Source of the DNA: Neodiprion pinetum
Taxonomy: Eukaryota; Arthropoda; Insecta; Hymenoptera; Diprionidae
NCBI RefSeq assembly: GCF_021155775.2
Contig: NC_060237.1
Span: forward strand, 19,986,970-20,050,969
Reading direction: 5' to 3'
DNA length: 64,000 nt
Positions 14,380 to 27,200 of the stretch are shown one piece after another. Positions within the stretch are counted from its first letter, which is position 1. The number at the start of each line of letters is the position of its first letter. Position numbers and translations under genes: made by a program. Below the pieces are notes generated by a model, which saw only the letters and a program-made list of their open reading frames with translations, had not been told where the DNA came from and made no database searches.

Positions 14380-15041
14380 CCGAGGCGCAACTACGACTAT
14401 GGGAGTCGACGGCGACGGCCGGGGAGGGGGGAGAGGACGCCGGCGAGGGGGGTGGTGGGAGAGGAGATACGGAAGGTGGGGGGGGAGAGAGATTAGGTCT
14501 AGCCGGATGTTCCATCGGGTGCTACGACAATGCCGGAGGCAACGCCGCCGCCAGCTGACTCTGCTCCGTAGTATTCGCAGTGTGGCCGTGTTAGATTCTC
14601 GCCAACCGCCGAGCAAAGCGACGGTCCGCGTTGCGCGCCAACGAACCGAGGATTTCAACCAGCGAGTGTTTTCAACGAGGCGCCGGATCGGACGAGCGCT
14701 GAAAGCAAGCGGCGGCGTGTGTAACGTTCGCCTCGATTTCGGCAGGAGCGGTTTTCGCGGAGTTTTACCTACTACAGTACGGTAGTTCTTTTCGTCTAGT
14801 CCGCCTCCCCCGAATTCGTGCGAGTGATCGAATTGCCCGCTGTTGGAAATAATTTTTCATATTTATTGGAGTACGTCTGAGGGACGGTTGTGCGTTGTGT
14901 TGTTTGTCGTAGTTCCGCAAATCTCTGCGCCGGTGTGGTGAAGTTGCACGCGGTGAAATTGATCGATAACGAAGAGAGAAACAAGAGGACGAGGCGTGTA
15001 CGACAAGTGTGTGGATGTTGGGAATCGAAAGAGTTGATTGG
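14380..15041 (+). promoter_or_regulatory. CpG-rich candidate promoter / first untranslated exon
   Basis: The base composition changes sharply here. It is GC- and CpG-rich from about 14.38 kb, with many CGCCG-type words, between A-rich tracts on either side. A good splice-donor candidate, TTGG|GTAAGG, lies at about 15040/15041 on +. The next strong acceptor ahead of the insulin receptor ATG is at 20718. I infer a promoter with a non-coding 5' exon of the receptor gene, which would give an intron of about 5.7 kb. The open frames on both strands here are by-products of high GC, with Arg/Pro-rich translations. Confidence 0.35.
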
Positions 15042-18000
15042 GTAAGGTGAAACATAAACCGATGACACGACGGATATTCGCTTAAAGGTTGACGCAACGA
15101 CGGGCTGCTGCACATCGCCTTCGGATGCGGTGGCGACGCGACGCCAAGCGTTTTCCTTTCTTCTTCTTTTGTCCGTTTTCCAATTTTTCTTTCTTCTTCC
15201 TCACCTCCGCGCGCATCGTATTGATTCATTCTTGTGTTGTGCCGTGCGTGTGCCTCTCGAATGATCAACACGTGGGACATTATACATCGTACGCGAGACT
15301 AGCTCTCTAATCTTTCATGTATGTAATGCGCGAAGTATTCAATTTGGCGAAAAACAAACATCCGGATTCATCCTGTTTGCGTGCGTCTGTGCGTGTCTTT
15401 TCTTTCTCGGTTCTTTCACCCCCACTCGATCGTTAGTTTTGCAAATCAAACAAACAAACAAACAAACAACGCAAGACTCGTAAGAGGAGAACGAAATAAA
15501 AAAAAAAAAAGAAAAAGGAAACAAATGCGCCAAGAAACACGGGATAAAAAACGAATAACAACAATCCTTTATTGGTAGGTAGGAAACAAGTTTTGAGGAT
15601 CACTATAACTAAGGCTGTTTAAAAATAGTTCTACATACGGTAGGGGAGGATAGAGGAGTACAGACCACAGGTATCTATGTGTGGAAAAAAAAAAAAAGAA
15701 AGAAGAATCCGTCTCAATATCACATCACCGATAATAGGAAACGATCGACGCTAGACGGTGAAAAGAACGCGCATTATTATACTTACGCGAGTCGAGATAT
15801 TACACACGTGTGAGGATGAACAGTATCGTCTACTATCTTAATAGTAAGCGGTGAATTGAAGAAAAAAGAAAAGAAATTAAAATTTTACCTTTACACAATC
15901 ATGTGTGTGTGTGTGTGTACCTACATTGTGCATACGTACGCATGAATAAGTTATTGTACACGTGCGGAACGCGGAAAGCAATTTCTTATATACCCGGGCG
16001 TGCAAAGACAATCGTCGAACTTTGTAATGTGAAAATAGTTTTCCAACTTGTAAACAAAGAGCGGTGAAAACGGGCCAACCGCCGCCGAGTAAACAGCGGC
16101 TATAGAGCGTGCGTGCGTGCGTGACTGCATGCGTACGCGGCGGGAGAGCGAGAGAGACAGAGAGAGTGAGAGAGACAGGGCCGGTGGGGGGAGGAGGGAG
16201 GGGAGAGAGAGTTTGGATCGACTCTTCTAGGCGACGAAGGCAGCGCCGCCACGCCGACAGGCCGCAAACAGCAGCGGCAGCAGCAGCAACTGCGATGAGA
16301 GAGAAGGCCTGCTTTGCCTGCCTGTCGCCTCTCGTGACGCAACTCATTCACGTCGCACACCTTCCATCCTCTATACACGCCCGTCTGTCTCGCTACGAGA
16401 GAGTACGAGAGATCCCTACTACGCAATATTAAAATATAACCAACGCTCGAGAGACCCAGAAAGCTTCCGACGCGCGCACCGCGACGTCTTGTCTCTTTTG
16501 CGAGTCGAGAATTTATGTATGTAACGCTACCACGGATTTTGGGGTGTTTTTTTTTTTTTTTTTTTTTTTTTAGAGCGGCCTCAAGCGTGAAATATTTGGC
16601 CGGGTTTGTAATCGATACGGGATTCGGTGTGAAACGATCCGTGCTGTGGTTGGCTGAATTAAAAATTACGAGATTTTTTGTCGCATGTTTGTTTATGCAA
16701 CGCAGGCATGTTTTACGCGTTTTTACATGCCTGTTTTTTGTAGTACACAATTTATTCGTTTGTATGACGATAGAGTGAGTCGGCGAATGCGCATGCGCGG
16801 AGTACAGTAAAGACGACTACTGGGTCTTAGGAGTTAGAAATGGTATTTTCTTTACCGCGCTCATGCGTCGTCACGAACAAACGTAACATGACGCGACCCT
16901 AACCTCAATTTCGTGCTTGGTGAAAAAACGCGTAACATACTCTTGTTATGTAAAGAATCGTGTGCAACAATGAGGCAACGATCTTTTCGCTGCGCATATT
17001 TGCAATATTCGTCTTCGGCTCACCCACTACTCGTATCGCAAACTTACGCTCGGTCCTAAACGACCGTGTTTGCCTCTATGTTACACAATATACTATTCGC
17101 TAATTATGAGATCGTTCGAAATTAGTCGTATGATCATTTATCGGTATTCCGACCGATCACATAGCACTTCCGGTCGTCGACACGATCATATCGCAAACAA
17201 TTTCAAATCGAATCGGTATCTTGTGAAAGAATGAGATGGATTCTCGTAAAAACTCCTACGTCGCTCACGTGACACCACGCTCAAAAGCGACGTAGTTAAT
17301 CGCTTCCGGAAATTGAGGACCGCTTGTCTATTCTTATCGCGACGAGGACGGTATATTATACCGATTATATACAGTCGCCGGTTTATTTACTCGCCGATAC
17401 GTCGGCGAAAAATGGGTCCGTATGTACTGTACGTACATACTCGCATGCCGTCCGGTTTGCATTTTTTTATTTTTAAACAAACTACTTCGAAGGTGGAGAA
17501 TAAAAGACGAGAAATTATTATTTTTTGTCCTTTTTGTTTTTTCTTTTATTTTGAACACTTGTTCAAATTGAAATTTCGCCGTTTCACGGAACGATCGAAC
17601 AGCAGTCAGTCGTATTGTTGTCGTATTTCCACAGAAATTCGCAGTAGTACAGGTACGATTGCACCAAGGGGGAAAATTTCATTCACCGTGTAATGTTTTG
17701 ATTTCGCGTGCTGTTGAATTTTCTAAAGTCAATAAATAAGGACGAAAAATGATTATTTCACAACTTTATATTATATACTTGTCGAGATTTAGTTGATCGT
17801 AATAAAGCAAAATACGCTCTTACATATTGAAAATCACACAATTCTCTTTCAAAGTTCACCTCTAAAATTGCGAGGCAGTCACTTTTGTGACAATAATTTA
17901 ACTGAAATACATTCACGTCACCAACTTGAATTAGTCTCAGATCGACACGAGAAATATTTGTTCTGCTCGAAACAGTCCCTCAACATTTCTACGAAACGAT

Positions 18001-20718
18001 AAAAACGACATTATATATACTGTTGTATAATTGAACAGTATCGGCAAATCAGTAAAACTCTCTTGAAGTTTACGACGCGACGTAACTTGTTTACTTTTCA
18101 TTTGCTGCCGAGTCGAATACATAACGTTTATTTCCAGGCGAAATAAAACAATTCTTAATTGTTTCGTACAATCGAATAATCGCGGTTTATCAGTATTCCT
18201 CAGCGTGCATTTTACATTCGTGCAGTGTACACTCGTAGTTTGTATTATACTACATGGCACCCACCGTTACACGTAGCGTGTAATAAATACGTCGTGAACT
18301 TGTCAGTTCTCTGCACGCATGTGTCACGGCCACGAGATAAAACGTTAATTAATAATATCGCGACGCAGTTATAACCCCGAACAATCGGACTGGCTGCCAG
18401 ACTTGACTCTCCAACGGTGATTTCTCTTCTCTTCGATGACCAGCAACGCGGCTGGAACAACGATTTGGCTGCTACTCTAAATTCAAACATGTGATAATCC
18501 GAACCTGGCATATTGTATATTTCCAAGGTCTTGTTGTAATTAACAACGGATTGACGTACGTCTTTTTATCTTATTTCCTTTTTTATTTTCTCTCTTTCTC
18601 TCTCCCTCAACTTATGACGCAGCGTTTCATAATCGGTATACCAATAATTGAGTTATTATCATCGGTCAGTTTGCTGGTATTTTCTCTCGTCCGATAACGG
18701 GCACATTTAAACGCTTCTGAGATTGTTGTTAAACGACGTTAAATTATCATCATTAACACCACGTCGGGGATATTTTTTCCTAAGCTGTTGCAACTGCACG
18801 GCGTCCTTTTCATATTGCTACACGTATAACGTAATTTATTGTATCTACTTACTTTCCTGGCTGACTAACTGACTGACTGAATGACTGACCGACTGACTGC
18901 CTGTCTCCTCGCCGCCATATGGACGAATTGAACTCTCGTTAGAGAATGTTAATTCTTTAACGCGTGTTCGCACCGCTTGACAAATATTTTCTAACGCCGT
19001 ATATATAAGCTACGGAGTCCATAATCACGCATCGAAAATAACATGTTGTTAATTCGTATTTATTCGAAGACCGCAATTCGCGTTTTACCGCTTCGCTTAA
19101 CCGTTAACATTAGAAGTACGGTAAGAAGAAACTCTTCGCACTCGTAATTCGTTTAATTTCATTATCTCATTATTTTTCCTCTCTTATTATTCAACCGGCT
19201 GCTTATAGAACGTGATAAAAATCAACATCGTGCGAAATAACCGTCTGGTGAAACGGGTATCGTTACAATAACGGCTTCAATATTCCTGGATTTATATAAC
19301 AAGATTTGGTACAAGAAATTATTTATTTTGATCACAGGCGTCGATACAGGAGGACGTTTCCTGGTGTTACAGAGGAACGTCAAACATTACGGTTGTTTAA
19401 TTTACTTTATTTATCACCCGAATCTCACCGCGTAATTAATTAAAAAATAATACAGTCGTTATACTATATTTTCCGGTCACAGTTAAAAAAAGTTACCGCA
19501 GCTGATACAGCGAACGGAACAAGATTAGAAATTTCCCTCGCGTGATCCATGTAGTAAAATTTATCGAAGAATGAGGGAAAACTTACGAAGAATAGGAAAA
19601 TTTTTGCGTACAGCGTGTGCTCATATTTTTTCATTCTTATTTTGTTACATTGACCCCGTCTTCTCAAATCCGGTTATATACTTTGTAACACACGTTCCTA
19701 CTACTAAACTTGAGACATTCCTAGAACAAACTGTGTTTGGCTACATCTGGATATATACGTACACGTGTGTGTATTATATATATACGTATAGATGTGTGCA
19801 TACAGGCGCGTGTGAGTAATGGGTCGTAAAAAAAAGTAGAAGAAGAAGGGGATAAAAATTCTACGCAATATTCGCGGACGCCCGCGTCACCGAGTGCTAT
19901 TTCATCATCGTCCGACATTTAATCGTTATGTTGTTTGGAGCAAGTTTAGCATTTTTTCGACATTCCTGTTGTCATTATTTCGACAAATTGAATCTTTCTC
20001 TGGCTGTATTACATTCGATCTTAAATGTGCTCCCGATTCACTTACAATGTTCTTCTTTCCCGTTTCCGACCCGCACGGGTTTCCGTTTATTTTCGTCATC
20101 CCCCCCCCCCCCCCCCCCCCCCTCCCCTTTCTACAACAAATCACTCTATGAAACTCACGAATCATTAGAGACCACGCGACCGTTCGACAGGCATTAGTCA
20201 TCGCCTCGCTGCGCGAAAACAGCTGTATAATTTTTCCTGCAAAAGTAATCCGTATTTTTATGTGCATGTACACGGACAGGTGCGAGTAAGGTGTGCATTA
20301 ACGACGTGTATTCTTAACGTATGCTCAACATTAAGTCATTGGCTGCGTGATTGAGTAATTCTCGGAAGATATTTTCACTTATCGTTGTGTATACAGATAT
20401 AAATTTCTTTCTCGGTATAACAAATCGTACGCTATAGGAGAATGTGTCTTAAAAATGACGGTGCGGTTGAACGATCCGGTCAAGGATATTTATTTGGGTT
20501 CAAATATATGTCGTATACTTTATATGGAGCCGCAGCTTACACGGAGAACGCTGCACGTATAATTTAACTGTTTCGAGTTTAAAGATATTTTTTTTTCTCC
20601 GTTACAGCTCTATAAACGAAAATCCGTCTTTGGAAAAATTTGATTTTTCCCATACCCACACGTTTTATGCCCATTATTTTTCTGCGTAATAATTACCGTT
20701 TTCTTGTTCGGTTCACAG
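15042..20718. other. Putative 5'-UTR intron of the insulin receptor, with simple repeats
   Basis: No coding exon is supported. The stretch contains a (TG)n run near 15903-15919, a second GC/GA-rich patch at about 16080-16460 (GAGA and GCGTGCGTGC words, possibly an alternative promoter), a T-run of over 20 bases near 16548-16571, and a 23-base C-run at 20100-20122. Open frames over these patches have low-complexity translations. Confidence 0.4.
20100..20122. repeat. Poly-C homopolymer (23 C)
   Basis: An uninterrupted run of C, followed by TCCCC. The length is unusual for an AT-leaning genome and is a likely assembly-length uncertainty. Confidence 0.9.
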
Positions 20719-21233
20719 GTCGGAGGATAATCGAACACAGGCGTCCTGCGGCCTTGGTGAATGATTACGTTTCGGAGAACAACTCGAAGTTCGACGGTCG
20801 TGCATATGGTTATAAATTTGATAAAAGAAATATAGGTGTCGAATCAATAAAAAAAAACACACAAATAATAGTGAAACAATTGACTACACGTGAAACAAAG
20901 AACAAATACAATTAGAAATAATTGAAGAAATTAGATAGCTAATTGTGCTTTACAAAAAAAAAAAAAACGATCGTAAATTATAAACAGTGCAATTTAAACA
21001 TTACGCACTGCGTGTTATTGTATAAAAAATTGTAAAAAAAAATAAAAAATAATAAGTTGTTGAAGAAAGAGTCAAGGTTGACTTGGCGCGAGAGAAATAA
21101 AGTGAAATATCAACAAATCGGTTGTCGCCATTGGTTATGAGACACGGCGGTAGTGGGTGTGTAAAATTTACGGTGTATGATTATTTGAATAAGAGGTGAA
21201 AGGAGAAACCGATACCGATGAAAAACGGTAATC
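20719..21233 (+). other. Candidate 5'-UTR part of the first coding exon of the insulin receptor
   Basis: A pyrimidine-rich stretch ending TTCACAG (AG at 20717-20718) is a good acceptor about 500 bases upstream of the receptor ATG. There is no conflicting in-frame start that continues into the coding exon. The boundary is inferred from the splice signal only. Confidence 0.35.
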
Positions 21234-24200
21234 ATGAAGTCGAAAAGATTGGTCGTCCTGTTTTTCGTTCTGGGCTCGGTGTTGTGCAGCGAGGAGAAAG
21301 ATGGCGATATCCGGAAGACGAAATCGGTGCCGAAGCAACGTGACAAAACGCCGTACGAAAAGTACCTCGTGCCTGGTCTCGACGAGGGTGGGAAATCGAG
21401 CGTGATCGATTTTGCCCGTGATCGAAGAATAATCGATTCCAACGACTCGGAGTTCGAAAACGCGACGAGCCGGAACAACGAATACTCGGTTGATTCCGAA
21501 TCGAGGAAATTGATCGGTCCGAGATCCACGGACGAGGATAAAACGAAACCTGTCGTCGCCTTGTCGAAGAATTCCCACGAATCGACACCGTTGAACATGC
21601 CGTCGTCTAACGGGAAGTCGAAGGACCGGAAACGCGGGAAGTACTGGCCAACGAAAAACAGTACGGTCAGAGTGGTCGACGGTATTTGCCCGTCTATGGA
21701 CATAAGGAACAAGGTGGAAAATTTCAACACACTGAAGGACTGCGAGATCATCGAAGGATTTCTTCAGATCGTACTGATCGAACGATCGGAAGAAAACTCG
21801 TTCGAAAATATGACTTTTCCAAAGCTCAGGGAGATCACCGGCTACCTCATGTTCTACAGGGTGAACGGACTGAAGAGCCTTACCAACCTGTTTCCCAACC
21901 TCGAGGTCATCAGGGGACAAACATTGATGACCGACTACGCACTCATGGTCTACGAAATGCGCAATTTGCAAGAGGTAATTTATAAACTGATCGGCTCGTG
22001 GAATATTAATGACAAGTCCGTTAGCATGGATCTTTAGTTGGGTGGATCGAAAATGGAAAATCTTTGAAAATCGATATTTACTGGCCGCGGGGTGTGGAAA
22101 AGTTACTGTGGGTACGCGTGTGAGTACAGAAAATTCTTTGCCGCATCCGAAAAGCTAAGATCTTCAGCTTCGGAAAAAGCTTTAAATTCATGCTTTTTCC
22201 CTACTCATACACGTACGTAAGATCGAATGTTCACTTATTTTGCATCAAATTGGGATATTTTGAAATGAACCGAAGTTTATGTCGTTCTCGTTCGTAATGT
22301 ATTATTGAGAAACCTGTACAAATACGCAAAGTTATAGTGCTTAGAAATGAAATCTTGCTCTTTTCGCATCCGGAATTGGAACCGTCATTGGCAGAGTTGT
22401 TTCGTGTCTTCTTTTTTTTTTTTTTTTCCAATTTCTTCTGTACTTTGACCGATTTCGCTTCAGCATCCGGATCGTCCGAACGTCCAAATCGTCTGAATTC
22501 TGTAGTTGTTCTGCAAATGCACCGCGAGACGTGAGATCGGCGGGGTTTTCGGAAACCGACATGCGATGCCAACGAGCGCGCTTGAACTCTTGGATTTCCG
22601 TTCCGCGATTATGTTTGATGGGTGTAAGCCATGGATCTAGTGTATGGTCTATGGTGTGAGCTAAGCTGCGTGGCTGCTTACCTGAGATCGACAGTCTTGT
22701 TGCTGATACAGACCGAGAGAATTAAAGCAGAGCTTTTTGGAAGAAACCATTTCCTTTGATCAAGATATTTGTCGCGAAAGGTCGAACAAAACGCGATCTA
22801 ACGATTGCCTTTTCAACGGACGCACGATTGTTCTTTTGATTGTGTTGTATGTGACCTTGTCGGCTGAGGGTTTGACCTTTCCTGCGACAAGTGCGGTTTA
22901 CTTGTCGAGGTTTGATTACGAGCTTGTTCCACGGCTTCGAGCTTGTGCTCGAGTATCTTGGTGACACGTTTTTGCACTCTTCGAGAGATCCTGGGTCGAG
23001 CTTGCGAATCGTCATTTGCACGATGATGTGATTCCAATGATTCTCGGACCAAGAGCTACGCAAGGATTACTGTGTAAGCTCTCGAGTTTCGAGGATGATT
23101 TTTTCGCGACGCGAGGAATCTGAAAAAGTGTCGGGAAATGAGAATCGGTCAAAAGTCGTTTGTTTTCGTACCGTGATTCGAGGGTTTTCCAAGCTCGAGG
23201 GAAGTTTTCCGAGATGAGAGCGATGTTTCTGATGAGTTGCGACAGCTCGCCAGTCAGACTTGTTTTGAGGTAGTGCAAATTTTCCACGTCTAAGATGTGT
23301 GTATTTTCGCAAACTATTTACGTGAAGAGGTCGTGGAAAGACTTCCCGTCTGAGTAATTGCCCGAGAAAGTAGGAAATTCGATACGCGGTAGACGTTGTT
23401 TCGATGCTGCATCTTCAGTCGTGGCTTGGGGAGCTCTTCGATGAACGAAGTTTTCAAGAACGAGATACGAACACACTGATAGTTGCGCGTTGCGATACAC
23501 ACATCGGTGTTGTTTACGCACCGAGTCTAGTCATGGTCACACTGCAGAGGAATTTACCGTACGTTTGAATTTAACGGACAGGAATAATTTTTAACGACAG
23601 TCTTCACCGACATTTTGATAGACGTGGATTTACACGACACTTGATGCAAGATGGTTCGGTGTCACTCACTAGCCGATTCATTTTCCCGTAAATCGGGAAG
23701 ATTCGAAAGATTCTACTCGATTGGCGACTGATCCGGCTCGAGGGACCAAAAACTGTTTGCAGAGATATCGATAAATACTGGATCATTGACGCGGGATCCA
23801 GGTATTACTGATAAAAGACAGGAGTGAGTGAATCGGGATGATCATTAAAGGTACTTGATGATTAACGAACAAAAGATGTACTTTATTTACGCACACGACA
23901 CGAACCGTATCGCTAGAAATCAGAAAGACAACTGAGGTTTTACAAAGGCTGGAAGAATACATAATGGATGATACACAGATATGATTTTGAGACATTAGGT
24001 AGACAATACGCAAGTGCGCGTACCTACATATCTGAGGATGCTTCTAAATGGCGAGTGAAATGAGAAGGTAACGAGTGCGAAATAATATCTTGAGTTGATC
24101 TGTTACATCGCTATTTTGCCGGAACAAATCGTCGTAGGCAGAGTTGGTTCATTTCTTTTTTTCGATGTTTTCCTTTTTTTTTTGTACTTTTTTCGGATTA

Positions 24201-27200
24201 TTATCTATATCTGGTTTGTTGAATATGATACTTTATGTACTGTCAGTAAAAAAAAAAGTCGTATTTTGAACCACGAAGGCAGTATTCGTACGGATTCGAG
24301 AAATGGAAAATAGTCATTTTTCGTTTCAGACTTTTCCAGAAAACTGATGAATCCGAAATATGCTCTTCCTTCGGAGAGGGTGACGAATAGTACATTTCCT
24401 GAATTTTTCCAGTAGATTCATATTACTTAGGTAGGTACTGACTAAGTCACTGACTGACTAACTGACTTGGTGATTTAGTGAGTGCCGAAGTAATAGGAAT
24501 GGAATGGAAAGCCTGAATGAAATTTAATTATTTCTCGATTCTCTAATCCGCACAAACAGATATTTTCTCGATGGTTCAAAAACCGGCTTTATTTTATTGG
24601 GAGCGTATAAAAACTATCACATTGAACCAATCATAAATGAATAAAAAGAAATTAGAAAAACGTATAGAAAAAAGATGAAAAAAAAACAAACAAAAAATGT
24701 AACAACCCTGCTAATTACGGTTCCAAGCCCGGATGCGAAAAGAGCAAAATTTCATTTCTCAGCACTATAACTGTGTTTTCGTATAGGTTTCTGAATAATA
24801 TATTACGAACGAGAACGACATAAGGTCCAGTTCATTTTAAAATATCCCAATTTGATGCAAAATAAGTGAACATTGTGATCTTGCATACGTGTATAAGTAA
24901 GGAAAAGCATGAATTTTTGATTGATCGATCTTGAACTTGAAATTGTTGCCAATATTGGTAATTCACCGTCGTCTTTTGTGCGACATGTTTGACATCTTCG
25001 AAAAAAAAACAAAAAAAAAAAAAAAAATAACGAAACTAATAACCCGAAAAACAAAAAAACAACGTGGAGTAATTTTTGGTTTAGATGAAAATGGTATAAC
25101 ACTTTGTTAAAAGACCGAAGTGCTAATTAGTTTCTCGATGAACACTATGATCACAAATCGAATATTAATAAAAAGTCAATTCATACCTGTAGAATAAATA
25201 TTATTCGGACGTTTGAAATAATATTTACATACTGTGTACCGAGTGTGATATTAAACGACTGTACACGCAGAGCATAAAAAAAGTCGGTAATAGCTGCGCA
25301 TGAAGAATAACCTGACCGACCCATAAAGGTGGGTTGCGCTAGGTGCGTTTGTTGAAAGCGGGACGTGCCCCAGATAGCTTATCTTATTTTTCCTTTCAAA
25401 TAGTTTTATTGCGTTGAATTCTGTCGGTAGGAAGAGAGAAAAATAAAATTCAACAATGTGAAATTGAGATTTGCTTGTGCAAAATTACTTTAAAAAAGAA
25501 AATATCAACGGTTGCATGCATCATTCTGACATTCAGAATGGAAGGTCTCATTTGCAATTTCCAAGACTCGTTCAATCTATTAAGACGAATAAATAACAAC
25601 TTTCGATATTTATCACGCGTTTGAAATATCCAACCGGTTGGCTTGTAACTTTTTTGTCAACATAACCGATTAGAGGAAAAATAGAACCTACCTGTTCGAT
25701 GATTGGATTCGACTAAAAATCGTTGACTTGATAATGTATTCATCGTACGTTTTTCATGGTACGTTGTGCTCGTGAAATGGCGTCTTTAATTCTAATATGA
25801 ATTCTGCTTCCCACACACAAGGAATCAAAGGACCTGAACTTCGTAGACAATAACCCGTATTGAGGTCAATTGACGGCAAGGTTAACCAGCTTGAACCAAT
25901 TGACCCTTGGTTGAAGTTGGCGCCTGACCTCTCTCGCTTTTATTCAATTGAATAACAAATTCTCATACCTATAATATGCTTCAGCTCGGTCTTAGGAATC
26001 TAACGGAGATAACGAGAGGAGGAGTGATCATCGAGAATAACCCGAGTCTCTGCTTCGTGAAAACTATCAACTGGTCGCTGATCGTTGTTGCCGGTGACAT
26101 ATTTATCAAGCAAAATGGAGACTCCACTTGTCCCGGTTCGTTGAAAGATATATAATTATAAAAAAATGTCGATACGTTAATCCTCCGGATCGTCGATAAC
26201 ACTGTGTTTCATGGTCTCTTCCTTTCCCGTTTAACCATCACGCAGGTTGTTCACAATGCAACCTCGGCTATTGTTGGACGTCGAAACATTGTCAGCTCAC
26301 GGAGAAGCCCCAGTGCCACTCGGAGTGTTTGGGATGGTGCCACGGACCCAAGGATACGGACTGTTACGTTTGTAAGCATTTCCGTCACGACGGAAGATGC
26401 GTCCGAACATGCCCGGCGCACCTGTAAGATGATTATTCCACTTGAACACAGGCAGAGTAATGCACTGTAACACTTTTCGTGGAATCGTAAACTCTACTAC
26501 CTGTTATTTTCTTCCGTATGTACACACAGGTACGGTTACTTGATGAGGAGATGCATCACTCAACACGAATGCTTGACGATGAAAGTGGTCCTACCACGAA
26601 ACGAATACGCCATACACGAGCAGCCCGTGTTTCGTCCCTTCAACCATTCCTGCATCCAGCAATGCCCCAAGGGGTACGAGGACGCCGTCGACCCGAAAAA
26701 TAATGTAAGTTTATACTCGTTGACAACGATCGGTGTTTATGCTTGATCCTTTCATTATCGCAATGCAGGATTTTCCTGGCTCTCAATCCTTGAGTATACT
26801 TCTCATATAGTCCCGATTTTTGCAGACCGCGACGTGCCGAAAATGCGCCGGACCTTGTCGTCGAATATTGGCTGGAGGAACTATCCGAAATATGGCCGAC
26901 GCTCAGCGTTACGAAGGGGTCGATGTCGTTCAGGGGGGTCTTGAGATTCACATACAAAACAACAACCCAAACCTAATGGCCGAGCTTGCCAAGTCGTTCG
27001 GTTCGGTCGAAGAGATCACCGGGTACCTCAAGGTGACGCATTCGTTTCCGATCACTTCGCTGTCATTTTTTAAAAAATTACGAGTGATCAAGGGTGACCC
27101 ACTGGACAGCAACAACTCCAGTCTGACGATACTGGACAATCCGAACTTGTCCTATTTGTTCCCGAAGGATCAAAATATCACGGTTCAAAAGGGCAGGATG

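Noticed and set aside
14144..14785. Open frames on both strands in the GC-rich patch
   Set aside because: Arg/Pro/Ser-rich translations on both strands follow from CpG richness; no motif. Better read as a promoter or untranslated exon.
16100..16750. 216-codon frame on - over GA- and T-runs
   Set aside because: Low-complexity translation with a poly-Lys run; no exon context.
19894..20273. Poly-Pro and poly-Gly frames
   Set aside because: Translation of the 23-base C-run.
21168..21971. 267-codon and 213-codon frames on -
   Set aside because: Antisense to InR exon 1, whose sense frame encodes a clear receptor L domain.
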